Assembly: GCA_024741835.1 (NCBI GenBank)
Contig: JAENRP010000386.1
Location: 1 to 39,267 of the forward strand
Length of the DNA stretch: 39,267 nt
Reading direction: 5' to 3'
Origin: Diplocarpon mali
Taxonomy: Eukaryota; Ascomycota; Leotiomycetes; Helotiales; Drepanopezizaceae
The notes under the pieces were generated by a model. It worked only from the letters and a program-made list of their open reading frames with translations. It made no database searches and was not told where the DNA came from. Positions 1 to 10,450 of this stretch are shown here, in pieces (position 1 is the stretch's first letter; every line of letters begins with the position of its first letter). Made by a program: the position numbers and the translations under genes.

Positions 1-464
1 TACCTTTAAGATAATATAAAGTCTATCTTTAATTTTAGCTTTAAAGATTACTTTATAATTATTATTTATAAACTATATAAATTGATTATTAAAAACTCTT
101 ATATAATTTAACTTCGCATAGATCTTGCAATTAAATGAAAGATTAATACTTAAGCTAAGTATAAGGAGAACATTTTGCAAAAGGAAAGAAATGCTAGCGA
201 TATTTATCTCTATTATACCTATTAAGTCTATATATAACCTTTTACTACTAACCTTAATAGAGCGCCTTTTTATTTTAATAAGTAGGCCTTTAAATAGGTA
301 GGATTTATTAATTATATATGCTATACAACTAGTATTACTATACCAGTCGGATTTAAGGATCTTATAAAGATCGGCTTTTAAAATATAGGCATCTTTATTA
401 TAATTATCATTTGAATTATTAAAAGTGGATTTAGGTTCAAATGACCTACTATCGTTATTAAAGG
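1..464 (-). pseudogene. C1 aspartic protease region (fragment, RIP-broken)
   Basis: The minus strand reads as the copia-type retropepsin region that follows gag. It includes the family C string YLFKGPLIKIKRR near 280-250 and a VLLILSLSIN-type segment near 175-145, matching the C3 protease at 32530-32850 and C2 at 23880-23420. It is separated from its gag by element A, whose TSD lies at 460-464. At position 1 the sequence is just short of the PR-IN minisatellite seen in C2, which should lie immediately outside the window. RIP stops are scattered through it, so it is not functional. Confidence 0.8.
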
Positions 465-661
465 TATGGTGCGGTCGGCTGGAGGGCCTTCATTAGGTCG
501 CTTAGGAGGCTTGCAGAAGTAGGAGAAGATGATTGATTGTATTATTATTTAATATATATATGGTAAGGAGACTTCGGAAAGAAAAGGGAGAGTCTATGAC
601 TTAGCAGAGTCACGTAGAGGGTCTTCAGAATAAGTGGAGACTCCTCCTATTCTATACAATA
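465..661 (-). repeat. Element A 3' LTR (left)
   Basis: This 197-bp sequence is repeated at 9138-9334. Shared blocks include gcggtcggct, gagacttcggaaagaaaagg and ctcctcc. The differences are almost all C/T or G/A. The left copy ends in tatacaata where the right copy ends in tgcacaaca, a RIP pattern. Confidence 0.92.
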
Positions 662-1000
662 TACCCCTTAATTAGGCGATGCTCTTAGAATCGCTTAGCT
701 ATAAAAACAAAAGAAAGAATAGCAGTTGTAAAGAAAAGAGGCTCTATCTTATATACTGCCCCTTTAGAGGTTATTCCTTTTAGAATAAGAAGGGTCGCTA
801 TAGGCAATAAGCGCATTTAAGAATCTTTGCGATTCTACGCTAGTGCTCTATTAGGCTTCTTATAAAGTATTTCTATTATAGAGGTTCTCCTTTCCTTCTT
901 TTAAAAACAACCCTCCTTTATTATTTAAAATATCGTCTTTATACTAATAATTTTTAAATATAAAAGGAACTCTTGCTTATTATAGCCCTAGCTGCCCTTG
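662..1000. other. Element A 3' untranslated stretch with polypurine tract
   Basis: The first bases (taccccttaatt, 662-673) are the complement of a purine tract AATTAAGGGGTA that would prime plus-strand synthesis of A. The rest is AT-rich with no convincing frame. Near 675-700 and 805-840 are short, imperfect gcgat/atcgc inverted repeats that may be structural; I assign them no function. Confidence 0.6.
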
Positions 1001-1579
1001 CAAAGTAAGACCCTTAGAGTCCTTATACCCTGCGTTATACTGACTTTGCGCTAGGTCGCTAGCGCTCCCTTAGGAGCTGCAACCCTAGCGCGATCGTCCT
1101 AGCGCCTGCTAGGCAATAAGCCGCCGCTGCCGTCACCTCTGCCGCCGCTGCCGCCCCTACCGCTGCCGCCGCCACCTAAGAGCCCCGCCCCTGCTGCGCG
1201 CTATATGCCTAAGCCTATAATAGAGTACGATAATGCATATATGCGTTATATCGTATATAGGAGTATTAGCAATCTCGATTATTAGTACTTTAATAGTACC
1301 TTTAGTACGCGTTGCATTTATTATATAGTACTAAGCAATAGCTGCTAATAGGCTAGCGGACCTCTCTTCGCCTCTTAAGAGGCTATTATATCGGCCCGCG
1401 CCTGCGGCGCCTTTAAGGAAGAGGTGGTACTACTGCTTAATATAGTAAAGGGTGCGCTCTAAAGCTTCTATAGTATATCTTATTAAGTCTTATTAAGTTC
1501 TAGGCTGATTTTAAAAGATAGGAGCGATCGGACCCTAATATTAGGAAGGCCTGCTACTCTTGCGAGTAGTGGTGCTATT
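1001..1579 (+). pseudogene. Unrecognised GC-rich ORF in element A, 5' segment (interrupted by B)
   Basis: One plus-strand frame stays open from about 1001 to the B insertion apart from a few TAA/TAG codons. It starts with a hydrophobic stretch, then a proline run (about 1112-1180, codons CCG/CCT/CTG), then a mixed segment beginning MPKPIIEYDNAYMRY at the ATG of 1205. It continues in the same frame at 2871 once B and one TSD copy are removed (GCT ATT | GCC). Codons on this strand prefer C/T in the third position, the usual fungal bias. However, the minus strand is also fairly open here, and minus would be the strand of the element's own pol. I recognise no family. It lies where an extra third ORF or captured gene would sit. 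The start codon is unknown. It may be non-coding GC-rich DNA. Confidence 0.35.
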
Positions 1580-1777
1580 TGTGACGGTTGTCACCTGATT
1601 AGGGATCACGTGCTTCGATCACCTGATTGGGCGTGCGCTAGCGCCCTCGCTTAGCGCACACACATATATGTACCGTAGATTCCTCGTACCTTAGAGCTTC
1701 CCTCCTTAATTGAATATTCTAAGGATGAATCGGGCCCCTTGTATTGCGCTGCGTAGTATTATACTTAAGCCGTCATA
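1580..1777 (+). repeat. Element B 5' LTR
   Basis: This 198-bp LTR begins tgtgacggttgtcacc and ends ccgtcata. It contains a strong inverted repeat, GTGCGCTA...TAGCGCAC (about 1633-1660). It is nearly identical to 2668-2865, with differences such as tgacgg/taacgg typical of RIP. Confidence 0.93.
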
Positions 1778-1950
1778 TTATATTCAATTCCTTAGCCTTT
1801 AAATGCAAGCTGTAGTATATAATATAATACGATACAATATAATATATTTGTTTAATATAATATAATACGTTTATTTATTTATTTAGATTAGTGAATAAGT
1901 CGTTGACCTCTGTTTCGATCACCTACGTTTATTATATTATATTATAATAT
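1778..1950. other. Element B leader, TA-rich
   Basis: This stretch holds short TA-rich runs (tataatataatacg-type repeats, 1810-1870 and 1930-1950). A primer-binding site should lie just after 1777, but I cannot match the RIP-altered bases to a tRNA. Confidence 0.5.
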
Positions 1951-2667
1951 GCCCCTTAATACTCAAATACGCCTCTGTCTCCTGCTTCGACCTACTCTTG
2001 CTCGAATCGCCCTACTTGAGCAAATAAACCCCTTTTCCACTTTAAACCGACTTCCTCTTACGCCAGCTCAAATACGCTATACTTCGAGCACTACTATTAC
2101 TACGCTACCCTCTCAGCTACTATAGCTTCTTCTTTTCGAATCGACCTCCTTCGAAAAATCTTTGATTACGCCTTCCTACCTTCTTCTTCGAGCCGCCATA
2201 CCTCGAATATACCTCTTCGTAGCATGCTTCTTCGCTGAGCCTTTTGCAAACAACCTTCTGCAGCTTTCTTAGCAGACCTTTGCAGAGCTTATATGCTGCT
2301 ATACGCCTTCTTCTTCGGCATCTTTGGAAGCCGTATCGACCTCTCTATTCGAATACGTCATACTTCGAATACTTTACCTCTACGGCATGCCGACCTCCTT
2401 GCTATACAACGGCTCTTTAGCATTTGTTTTTCGCGATAAACCTTAGGATTTTCGACTAGGGGGCATAAAGGCTATATATATAGGGGTTATACAGGCCAGC
2501 TGGCACAGCAGCTGCAAGAGGGTCCGGACATATAGGCTGAAGTATACTAGCGCTTTAAAGTGTATAAGAAGGTATATAGATCTGCGATCCGAATAAAGGA
2601 CCTGGGAATGACCTTTAGGAGTTCTATAAGAAAGCTGGAGGCCAGCTTTTTTCAAAGGGGGGGATAA
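1951..2667 (+). pseudogene. Element B single ORF, gypsy polyprotein-tail-like C-terminus
   Basis: A continuous frame of 239 codons runs from 1951 to a TAA at 2665-2667 that directly abuts the 3' LTR. It is broken by only six internal stops (TAA, TGA and TAG, all reachable by C-to-T or G-to-A). The N-terminal half is Ser/Thr/Tyr-rich. The C-terminus ends in KLEASFFQRGG, where the G-rich codons are also the polypurine tract (2653-2664). Ty3/gypsy polyproteins of fungi, including element D here (SFFQEEG), often end in the same way, so I infer B derives from a gypsy element that kept only the tail region. The remainder of the protein is not recognised; it could be a gag remnant. The start codon is not visible. 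Confidence 0.55.
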
Positions 2668-2865
2668 TATAACGGTTATCACCTAATTAGGGATCACGTG
2701 CTTCGATCACCTGATTAGGCGTGCGCTAGCGCCCTCGCTTAGCGCACACATATATATATACCGTAGATTCCTTATACCTTAGAGCTTCCCTCCTTAATTG
2801 AATATTCTAAGGATGAATCGGGCCCCTTGTATTACGCTGCGTGGTATTATGCTCGAGCCGTCATA
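2668..2865 (+). repeat. Element B 3' LTR
   Basis: This is the second 198-bp LTR of B. It starts tataacgg (TGTGACGG after RIP) directly after the polypurine tract and the TAA, and ends ccgtcata. TSD ctatt follows at 2866-2870. Confidence 0.93.
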
Positions 2866-2870
2866 CTATT

Positions 2871-3296
2871 GCCTCCTTTGCTCCTGGCATTCTGTTTCCG
2901 TTTGCTGCTAGCCTGTCCTCTGCTGCCCTATTCCCCCCGCTTGCCTCTGCCGCTCCTATCCCTACTGCCGCCGCCGCCGCCGACCCTTTTGTATCTCCCT
3001 TCGTCTCCCTGGCCCTTATCGCCTCTACGCCCGTCCTCGCCCCTACCGCCCTCGCCCCTGTCGCCTCTACCGCACCTCCCGCCTTCGCCCTTGCTATCGC
3101 TAGTATATTCGCCAGCAGGCCTCTGGCCGAGGGAGTGCCGGTAGGCCTCTCTTAGAAGGAGATCTATATAGAGCTCTTGGCTATAGCGTCCTAGCTCCTG
3201 GCCCTAGCTAGGAGAATCTAAGAGAGGGTTATGCCCTTTAATAGCGGCTTAAGAACGTTACCTATTCTATATTTTAAAAAAGGAAAGCTTTTGTAA
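2871..3296 (+). pseudogene. Unrecognised GC-rich ORF in element A, 3' segment
   Basis: This continues the frame of 1001-1579. From 2871 to 3148 it is open without any stop and very rich in Ala, Pro, Ser, Val and Leu (a run of five GCC codons near 2969). A segment with in-frame TAG/TAA (3149, 3188, 3212) then reads as a helical-looking KEIYIELLAIAS...ALARRI...ERVMPFNSG. The stop codons look like mutated Gln or Trp codons. The frame fades out around 3296, before the antisense RNase H of element A begins near 3390. The low CpA content may explain why it escaped RIP. No known domain is recognised. Confidence 0.35.
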
Positions 3297-3389
3297 TACG
3301 CTTTATAAAAGAAAATAATAAATATAACTATAAAAGAGTAAGAGCTTATAAGTATAAGTCTCTTAATAATAAGTGACTACTTATTAGTA

Positions 3390-4220
3390 AGTGCAAGTTG
3401 CTAAACGATTATTTAAAAGCTTTAAAGGTTTAATAAATAAATAAAGCTTTTAAACTTCTAGCGGTCTAGGTTCTTAATAAGCCTATTTGCGTATATCTCT
3501 TTAATAAGAAGGTAGATTATTTAAAAGCTTCCTCTTTAATACTCTTAGCAGATTTATATATTATTAATTTCGATATATCAAAGGCTTATTTTAATCTTCT
3601 TATTCTTTATAATAATTAGCTAAATTATCTATTAGTTATTATAATATATATTCTATTTAAAGAAGGAGTTTATACGAATCTCTTTAAAGAGGCGTTTTAT
3701 AACTATTATCTCTTTTATAATAGAAACTATACTATAGAGTTTTACTTTAATAAAAGAGAATATAATAGTCGCTTGGCAATTCGCTTTCTAAATAATCAGT
3801 CCTTTAAATAAGAAGAAGACATATCCTTAAGAGGATCTATAGGTCTTTCAATTATCTTTAAAAAAAGTATTTAAAGATATAACCAATTGGTATTCCTTAG
3901 CCTTAAAGCTATAGGCAATTCTTAAGAAGCACGTGCTATATAAGTATTAAAGCGTCTAATCCGCGGTTAAGAGGTACTTAAAGCTTAAATTAATTAAAAA
4001 GAAAGATAGTTAAAAGGTTATAAACGCAATATCTAAGTATATTATAATCGCTATATAAAGAATAGAGCCTATTTTCTCTTAGTACTCCTTTACCTTTTTT
4101 AAAAAAGCTTGCCCTAAGTTCTTAATAAACTCCTTCTTTAGTAGTAGAGTATTAAGCACTCTTCTTATATTAGCTTTAAACTTTTAAGCGATCTTCTTAA
4201 TATAAGTATTATAAACTAAG
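3390..4220 (-). pseudogene. Element A RNase H domain
   Basis: Read on the minus strand, this matches a copia-type RNase H. From 4220 down there is a helix region (AKRIF, then a mutated tyrosine-recycling segment). Then comes a FSFFLIN-type motif near 4000, a GYVFFLFKGLI segment near 3815-3785 (the serine-glycine cage of RNase H), and the tail ANRLIKNL-RQKFKSFIYLLNL near 3490-3420, which is the conserved copia C-terminus that normally reads ADGLTKPL. RIP changes Asp to Asn and Gly to Lys or Arg. The plus strand here also shows a long open frame, but that is an antisense shadow. Confidence 0.8.
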
Positions 4221-5350
4221 AAGATCCTCTTTGCTTTCTTATCTTAAAAAATCCTTACTTTAAGGAATTAAGAGATATCTCTTATAATAGTAAGCTTATA
4301 TGCCCTCTTTAAGTCTTCAATTAAACAAGTTGCCTAATTTAAGTTAAAGGCCTTATATAATACTTAAATATTATTAATATAAAATGCTATAAAGACTATA
4401 CGATCCTTTATTATAAAAATATAAGGCTCCTCGCCTAGTAGCTTAAGTTAAAGGCCTTTAAGCGTTCCTACGAAGTTCCTATACTATAGCGCTAAAGAGT
4501 CTTTTAACTTATAAAGCGCGCGGTCCAGTTCTACTACTATACTAAGGCGCTTAAAGCCATTTAATAAGAAGCATATGATTAAAGCACTCCTTAGGTCTTT
4601 AAGAGTATTAATAAATATATTAATAATATTAAACTGCTTTACTTTTATATTAAAGTATATAGTAAGCGCTATTAGTACTTTAAAAGACCTTACTATAAGC
4701 GTAGCTACGTAGGTTAAGAAAATTAAAGCTTTATCTTAAAGATCCCTTTATATAATTAGCTATAATCGGCACTTTAAAAGCTTACTAGAGCTATTAACCT
4801 TATAAGTAAAAACCTATTTTAATAGTATCGGCAAAGGCTTTAAGTAATCCCTTTATATAATTCTCTAGTAACTTTGAGATTTTAAATTCCTAATCTCTTA
4901 GCGCCTTCCTTCTTTAAACCGTTTGCTAAAAGGGTGCTTCTTTAGGTCTAGCTATCCTTTCAAAGGCTTTGGTAGAGAGCCTTAGTACTATAGGCAATTA
5001 GGAGACTACGCTCTATCCTTTGCCTAACTATTAATTATAGCTTTAATAATTATATAAACTATCAAATAGTCCTTTCTATCCTCCCTTATCTATTCGTTTG
5101 CTTAAAAGGTTAATATAAACTCCTATATATATAAGGAGTAAGGTAAATCAATATTACTTTAAAAGAGTATATACTTTAAAGTAGTAGTATATACTTTTAA
5201 AGTCTCCTATTGCTTAACACTTAAGCGTCTTATCCTCTTTTACTTAAGAAAAGGGAGTTCCTTTTTATACTTTTCTTTATAAGTCTCCTCTTCTATTTTT
5301 ATTATTACTAAAGGTTCCTTTAAAAGTCTAGGTAGCTCTATCTCTTAAGT
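4221..5350 (-). pseudogene. Element A reverse transcriptase domain
   Basis: The minus strand reads as RVT_2-type (copia) reverse transcriptase. SYAYSKVF (about 4700) corresponds to the TYAPVA motif. A YFNIKVKQFN-type stretch (about 4645) matches the LDVVNAFLN region. ALYKLKDSL appears near 4505. GEPYIFIIKDRIVFIAFYINN (about 4440-4370) contains the catalytic box at 4370-4381, which now reads Tyr-Ile-Asn-Asn instead of Tyr-Val-Asp-Asp. Both aspartates are lost by G-to-A change, so the enzyme is dead as written. Stops are frequent. Confidence 0.82.
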
Positions 5351-6280
5351 CTATAGTCTTTAAGCTAGTATTATAACTTAAGGTATTATATTATTAAGGC
5401 CTACTCCTCTTATTAGGTCGCTTTTTATAAGACTGTTAAAGCTTCTCTTAGATCTTAGTAGTAGTGCCTCTAGCCTTCTACTAAAGTTTATTAGGGCTTG
5501 CTTTTATAATTAAAGACTCTATCTTAAAGCCTTTAAGCTATCTCTATTCTTATATAAAATAATAGCTAAAGATCTGCCGATTGCCTTATAAAACTTGTCT
5601 TTAAAGACTCCTTTAGAGTTATCTATAGTTCCTTCTTTAATAGGGCCTTTATAAGGAATTATTACCCTTAAGCTTTAGTTGCTATTTGCCTTCTTAAAGA
5701 TTGGCAAAGTAGCTTCTAATTCGCTTACTTTTACCTTTAAGTTTTTAAATAAGTCTCTTAAAGAATTTAAATTTAAGTTAAGGCCTTTTATATTATTAAT
5801 TAAAGGCTATAGAGTAGCATCAGTCTATGATATAGGCTCTTCTTATATAATAGCTTCTTTTATAGTAATTACATTTAGCCTTATAATAAGCTCCGATTCT
5901 TTGAAAATGCCTTCGAACTTAGCATCCTAAGCTCCTTCTCCCTTTCCGATTAATTAAAGGGTTATCTTAAGTTCTTAATATAATATAGGATTTGCGCGCT
6001 TAGCTTCTAGACTATAGAAGAGAGACTTATCGAATTCCATATTATAAGTTATTATTACTTATTAAAGTATAAGAACCTAGATTCTATAAATATTAAAGGT
6101 AATATATTTAATTAAGTAACTTAAGTGCCTTTATAGTTCAATTTTAAAGGTTCGGCGGTCCTTCCCTGCCTCCCTCTCTTTAATTAAAGGGTATGCATAA
6201 GTACTATACGTATAAATGCGACTCTAGTTAGGCATTAAGCTTACTATTATCTGCTTAATAAGCAGCGGCTTATAAAATCG
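5351..6280 (-). pseudogene. Element A integrase-RT linker
   Basis: The minus strand continues the polyprotein between the integrase core and the RT. Composition is charged and low-complexity, with many RIP stops and no conserved motif I can name. The open frame at 5679-5930 on the plus strand is its antisense shadow. Confidence 0.5.
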
Positions 6281-7030
6281 AAAATACTATTTAAATTAAT
6301 TATAAAGAGCCTCGCTTAGTAAGATCATCTTCTTCTTAATAAGTAAGGAGATATTATAAAGGTATATAATAGCCTTTATAACCTTTAGCTAAAGGCTTAC
6401 TAGAAGCCTAGTATAGATCCTTATTTTAATAAAGCATTTAATCAACTCCCTTCCTACTTACTCTATGCCTCTATTAGGTTAGTATATATAAGTAGGAGTA
6501 AGCTTTAAATCGATTCCCTTCTCTTTTACCTATCTCTAGTACTTTATAAGAGAGTCTTCCATCAAAGAGATCACTAAAGTGTTATTATCTTATTTAATCT
6601 TGCAAATAGAAAGCCTATATTAGCGTTTTACTTATACTTTAAAGGCCTAAAGGACCTTTATAACTATATCTCTGCCCTTTAATCTTAGTAGGAATGTTTA
6701 AAGTATATTACTATACTTGTCCTTAATTAAAAGAACTTATAAATAACTATTATATAAGTTATTTAAAAAGTTAAAGAGATCCTAGGAGATCTTAAAGAAG
6801 GGCTTTAGAGATCAGTTCTTAAAGGTAGCATAAGAAATAACTTACCTAATAGACGCTACTATATATATAAGGCACTCTAGCCTTTGTATTCCCTTGATCT
6901 TTACTCCTTTAGCGCACTTGACTAGCACTTAAAGAGCCTCTGCGCCTAGGTAGCTAGCGCGAAGGTGCTAAGTATATATATTATTATCCTATACCTTAGT
7001 AGGTATATAGCTAGACTAAAACCTATTATA
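6281..7030 (-). pseudogene. Element A integrase domain
   Basis: On the minus strand, a GAG-pre-integrase-like segment (SYLGAEALQ...LVKCAKG, about 6960-6890) is followed by the rve core. The core shows a QDNNTLVISLMEDSLIKY segment (about 6580-6530) and GIDLKLTPTY...QPNRGIE (about 6515-6465), which match the DNG...EF and THQPNGGIE motifs of copia integrases. His in the zinc-binding part is changed to Tyr and an Asp to Asn, consistent with RIP. Confidence 0.8.
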
Positions 7031-7399
7031 AAGCGTCGTCTTAGCTATAAGGAACGCTATTAAAGTAGAGAAGTTATATTAAAGCATATTTAGGAGATTT
7101 AAATATTTAATAGGCTTATATTTAAAGAAAATGAGATTATAGCAACGCTTTAATTAAGCTTGCTTTATAGAATCTCTAATGCTCCTAGAGCGCAAAGTGA
7201 GGTCTACTTTAAAGTATTAAAAACCCTTATTCGCAAAGAGCCTTTCTGAGATAATATTAGTAGTAAACTCCTTTATAATAGCAATATTATAAAGCGTTAT
7301 CCCTATAGGAGAGCTATTATACTATAAAAGAGAGTCTATTATATATCTATTACCTTTCCTAATAATTAAGAGTCTTAAAGTACTTGCTTTAATATATTG

Positions 7400-7700
7400 C
7401 TATAAGTCGCTAAAAGGCTTAAAGGTACCTGCGATAAGTAAATCCTTTAAATTAACAATATAAGTAGCCGCGCAATTATTAAGGAGTATACTTAAGGAGA
7501 GTAGGTAGCGTTCTAGCTTAAAGAGGTAGTAAATATTAAACGATTCTTTAAAAGCGTTAAAGGCAAAGGGATCTATTACTATAAAGACTAGTGAGTTCTC
7601 CCTTTTGCCTAAACTATCCTCTTTAAAGGCTAAAGCCTTTCCTTTAAATTTGTCAATCGCTATTACTATAATATCATTCTCCTTAAGCTATACTTAGAGA
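7400..7700 (-). pseudogene. Element A aspartic protease region
   Basis: The minus strand shows the retropepsin active-site region as LLNNCAATYIVN (7487-7452), corresponding to the copia pattern Asp-[SN]-[GC]-A-T-x-H-[IV]-V-N. The catalytic Asp has become Asn and the following His has become Tyr, both one-step RIP changes. A conserved downstream segment, NIISERLFANKGF (about 7250-7215), matches the motif before the integrase. Confidence 0.8.
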
Positions 7701-7719
7701 CCTTTAAACTAGTCTCTTG

Positions 7720-8960
7720 CATTTAATGCCTTTTGTATTTATAAGACCTCCTCTCGCAAAGGGAGAACCTTTATATTTTCCTTGCGCCTATCTATAGTAT
7801 ATAATAGTTTCTAATAATCCTAGGGCTTCTAATAGTGATTTTTAAAGCCTTTATAAGGGCACTTAGGCCTAATCTCCCTTTTAGAGCTTATAAAGCGATT
7901 TCGAAAGCTACTTACTAAAGTTTATAAAGGGGTTTCAGCATCTAAGAGAGACTCTTAAGTAGTAAAAACTGCTAGCCCTTTATTATCAATTGCTTTATTA
8001 GATTTAATACCTACTAAGGCGCGGCTTAGCTATATTAAGTCGTACTTATATAGGGTTCCTATTTACTTATTAGTAATTATTTCCTCCTTTAAGCGGGTCG
8101 CCTAACTCAGATTGATCTTTATTACAATTAAGTTTAAAAAGTCAATAACTCCTAGTCTCCCTTTGATCTTAAGAAGACTGTATTATTTTACTAGGCGATA
8201 TGCCTCCTGCTACTCTTAGATCTACTACTAAGTATTAATTCTCCTAGTCTTGCCTTAGTATAATATATTGCAATACTAAAGCCTTATCTAAGACTAAATA
8301 GCCTTATTAGAAGGCGCAATATCATACTTTAAAATAGATACTAGGCCTTAGAGTAAGAGTTGCTAGTTCACTAAATTGGCATATAGGTTATTAGCAAGGG
8401 TTCCACTTATAGGAGTATCTCTATTAGGTATTAAGAAGGAGAGCTTCTCAACTTAGATTTGTACTTAAGCCATCGCAAAAGCTAAGCGCGTTCTATCAAC
8501 AGTCTTAAAGACCTATTCTAATAGTAGTTTATAGTATTTGCATTAGGTCTTCTAAGTCTCTTTACGCATATAGTACTCCTTTATTAGGATTTTATATTTA
8601 TCCTTAATATCCTTATAAAAGGCCTATAGAGAAAGAGCTTTTAATAGATCTCCTAAGGGAAAGCAGGCGTAAATCTATTTAGATAAAGTCATTATATACT
8701 CTTTATACGACCTTGCGTATACTACGCAAAGGTTAGCCGTTTCCAATTCCTTAAGCTCTTATATAAAGGGAGCTTAAGGCTCAGTCTTTATAATTGACTT
8801 AAATAGGAGTCTTAGATCGGTAAAAATAGTAATATTATAAAGCTTAGCAAAGAATATATATTTACTAAACCACTTCACTTAAAAGGCAAAGGTATTAAAG
8901 TAAGGCTTAGAGATGCTTAAAGAGTTAGATATATTAAATAGAGTCTAGTGAAAAAGGTTA
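7720..8960 (-). pseudogene. Element A gag with zinc knuckle
   Basis: The minus strand reads as a copia-type gag. A helical N-terminal half (about 8640-8300) includes KDIKDKYKILIKEYYMRKE. It is followed by a Gln-rich segment and, at 7861-7817, a degraded CCHC knuckle CPYKGFKNH...PQDY in which two cysteines became Tyr/Lys. The start codon is not visible; the frame fades out near 8960. In the element this would make the virus-like particle that packages the RNA. Confidence 0.72.
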
Positions 8961-9137
8961 AGTATATAAATAGAGTTTGCAAATAAGGTTCGATCAGAAA
9001 ATAGAGATTTGTTAATTGAAAATAAAAGTCCTTTAAGTTATTATAAATACTCGAAAAGTCGGTTAAGAGCTTAAAGGGCCCTTTAGCCAGTTGTATACAA
9101 AAAGAAAGTATATTAAAGTGCTTATAGGGCTTATAAC
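8961..9137 (-). other. Element A leader and primer-binding site
   Basis: This is short AT-rich leader sequence. The last bases, 9127-9137, read GTTATAAGCCC on the minus strand directly after the LTR. That is one G-to-A step from GTTATGAGCCC, the complement of the anticodon arm of initiator tRNA-Met. Confidence 0.75.
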
Positions 9138-9334
9138 TATGGTGCGGTCGGCTAGAGGGCCTTTATTAGGTCGCTTAAAAGGCTTGTAGAAGTAGGAGAA
9201 GATGATTAATTATATTATTATCTAATGTATATATAGTAAAGAGACTTCGGAAAGAAAAGGGAGAGTCTATGACTCAGCAGAGTCATATAGAGGGTCTTCA
9301 GAATAAGTGGAGACTCCTCCCATTCTGCACAACA
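9138..9334 (-). repeat. Element A 5' LTR (right)
   Basis: This 197-bp LTR starts tatggtgcggtcggc and ends tgcacaaca, followed by TSD agagg (9335-9339). It retains more C and G at the end than the left LTR. Confidence 0.92.
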
Positions 9335-9339
9335 AGAGG

Positions 9340-10450
9340 TATCTATTAAAGTTTTAGCTAAATAGCCTTTTCCTTTGCCTTTCCTTAGTAGTTGCGGCCT
9401 TCGGTAGGATAAGGGCAATTTGCTTCTTAACTTCTACTTTAATTGCTTCTTAATATTAAAGCTAGCAACTATATCAATCAGTTGCCTTTTAACTTTATAA
9501 TTAGTAATATTATAAGCACTATTATAGAAGTAGTATCCTTAATAAGCTCGAGGGCTTATCTTGCGCTCCTTCTTCTTCTTAGGCTTATTATTACCTTATA
9601 ATATAGTATTTGCCAATTCAAAGCGTCCTTTAAGGTCTTACTTAATAGTTTAAAGGAGGTCGATCTTCTTATAGATCTTAAGGTTGGGTTAGATAAGAAG
9701 AGATTATCTTATAATAGCAAACTTAAGAGGAAGGCTATTAAGTAGGAAATTGAAAAGCTGAGTTTCCTTAAAAGTTATAGCTATCTTAAGATCTGCGGCT
9801 CTTACTCTTCTTCTTACTTTATATAGTATAGACTAAGTAGAGTCTATATTTATATCTATATCCTTACTATCTTTATCTTTTTTATACTAAAATAAAGTGA
9901 TCTATTATAGTAGATGCTAGGTATTAAAGGCAGTTGTCTAAGAGTATTTTACTTTTAAAGTATCCTATCTTATCTTTATATTATTATAAACTCAAATAAA
10001 ATCTCGATCTTTATCGCTTAAACCTCTATTAATCTTAAGCTTGCATTTAGCTAAGGCTAGCCTATACTCCTTCTCCTTTTCTATATTCAAAATCTGCCTT
10101 TAGGATTCTCAGTTATTATCTACTAAAGCTTTTAAGCTAAGCTTATTTAATATATTTAGCAAATCCTTAGCAGTTGTATTAGCTATTAAAGTAGAAGTAG
10201 ACGAATCAGTAGAAGGAGTATAAGAGGCTATTCTTGCGTATTTAATAAGTGTCTTTTAAATCGCTATTTCAATGCCTTTGCTCTTAAAGTAAAGCTTTAA
10301 ATCGTCGAACTATTATTGCTAGTTCTTTTAAGAGAGTTAAAGGTCTCTAGGTCTAGTGTTTCAATCAGAATCAGAAGCTATTGCTATTTCAAATAGAATT
10401 GCATTTAAAAATCAAATAAATTAAATGGTTAAAGGCACTCCTCCTATCGA
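9340..10450 (-). pseudogene. C1 gag
   Basis: The minus strand reads as the family C gag with clear collinearity to C2 (24965-23890) and C3 (25690-26780). Landmarks are KLYFKSKGIEIAI (about 10310-10270), a lysine-rich coiled-coil-like stretch NIEKEKEYRLALAKCKLKI (about 10095-10035), QLFNFLLNSLPLKFA (about 9765-9715) and KIYKKIDLL. A basic C-terminus, LSYRRPQLLRKGKGKGYLA (about 9415-9355), lies downstream of a YYFYNSAYNITNY block that looks like a mutated CCHC knuckle. RIP stops are many. The start codon is not identifiable; the frame begins near 10450. Confidence 0.8.

Larger units (their letters stand above)
1580..2865 (+). mobile_element. Element B, short non-autonomous LTR element (gypsy-like), nested in A
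   Basis: The element is 1286 bp with two 198-bp LTRs and a perfect 5-bp TSD ctatt (1575-1579 and 2866-2870). LTR ends are TGTGACGG...CCGTCATA (CCGTCACA before RIP), a terminal inverted repeat similar to that of gypsy element D. The internal part is 890 bp, far too short for gag-pol. It carries one degraded plus-strand frame that runs into a G-rich polypurine tract just before the 3' LTR. Removing B restores the frame of the A-borne ORF. It is the innermost insertion of the left half, so it is younger than A. Confidence 0.92.
465..9334 (-). mobile_element. Ty1/copia element A (about 7.6 kb without nested element B)
   Basis: A is bounded by two 197-bp LTRs (465-661 and 9138-9334), whose outer ends are tatgg and acaata/acaaca (TGT...ACA before RIP). 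The TSD is aaagg at 460-464 and agagg at 9335-9339, a single G/A difference. The empty site is preserved in C2 near 23880. A polypurine tract (minus-strand AAGGGG) lies next to the left LTR and a tRNA-Met-like primer site next to the right LTR, so the element reads right to left. Gag, protease, integrase, RT and RNase H follow in copia order from about 8960 to 3390. A 1.0-kb GC-rich block lies between RNase H and the 3' LTR, split by element B. Family A is unrelated in sequence to C and E apart from domain homology. Confidence 0.9.

Noticed and set aside
2827..3155. Two overlapping ORFs of about 105 codons starting near 2827 and 2841
   Set aside because: Their first codons lie in the LTR of B. 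One is an out-of-frame shadow; the other is a chimera of LTR and the A-borne frame, which I annotate from 2871.
3360..3810. Long plus-strand frame downstream of the GC-rich block, as if the ORF continued
   Set aside because: It is antisense to the RNase H of element A, whose conserved tail is readable on the minus strand.
5679..5930. Other short ORFs (for example 5679-5930, 18091-18318, 21571-21789, 34461-34727, 31640-31852)
   Set aside because: Each lies antisense to a retrotransposon polyprotein region; stops are few only because RIP makes stops unevenly between strands.
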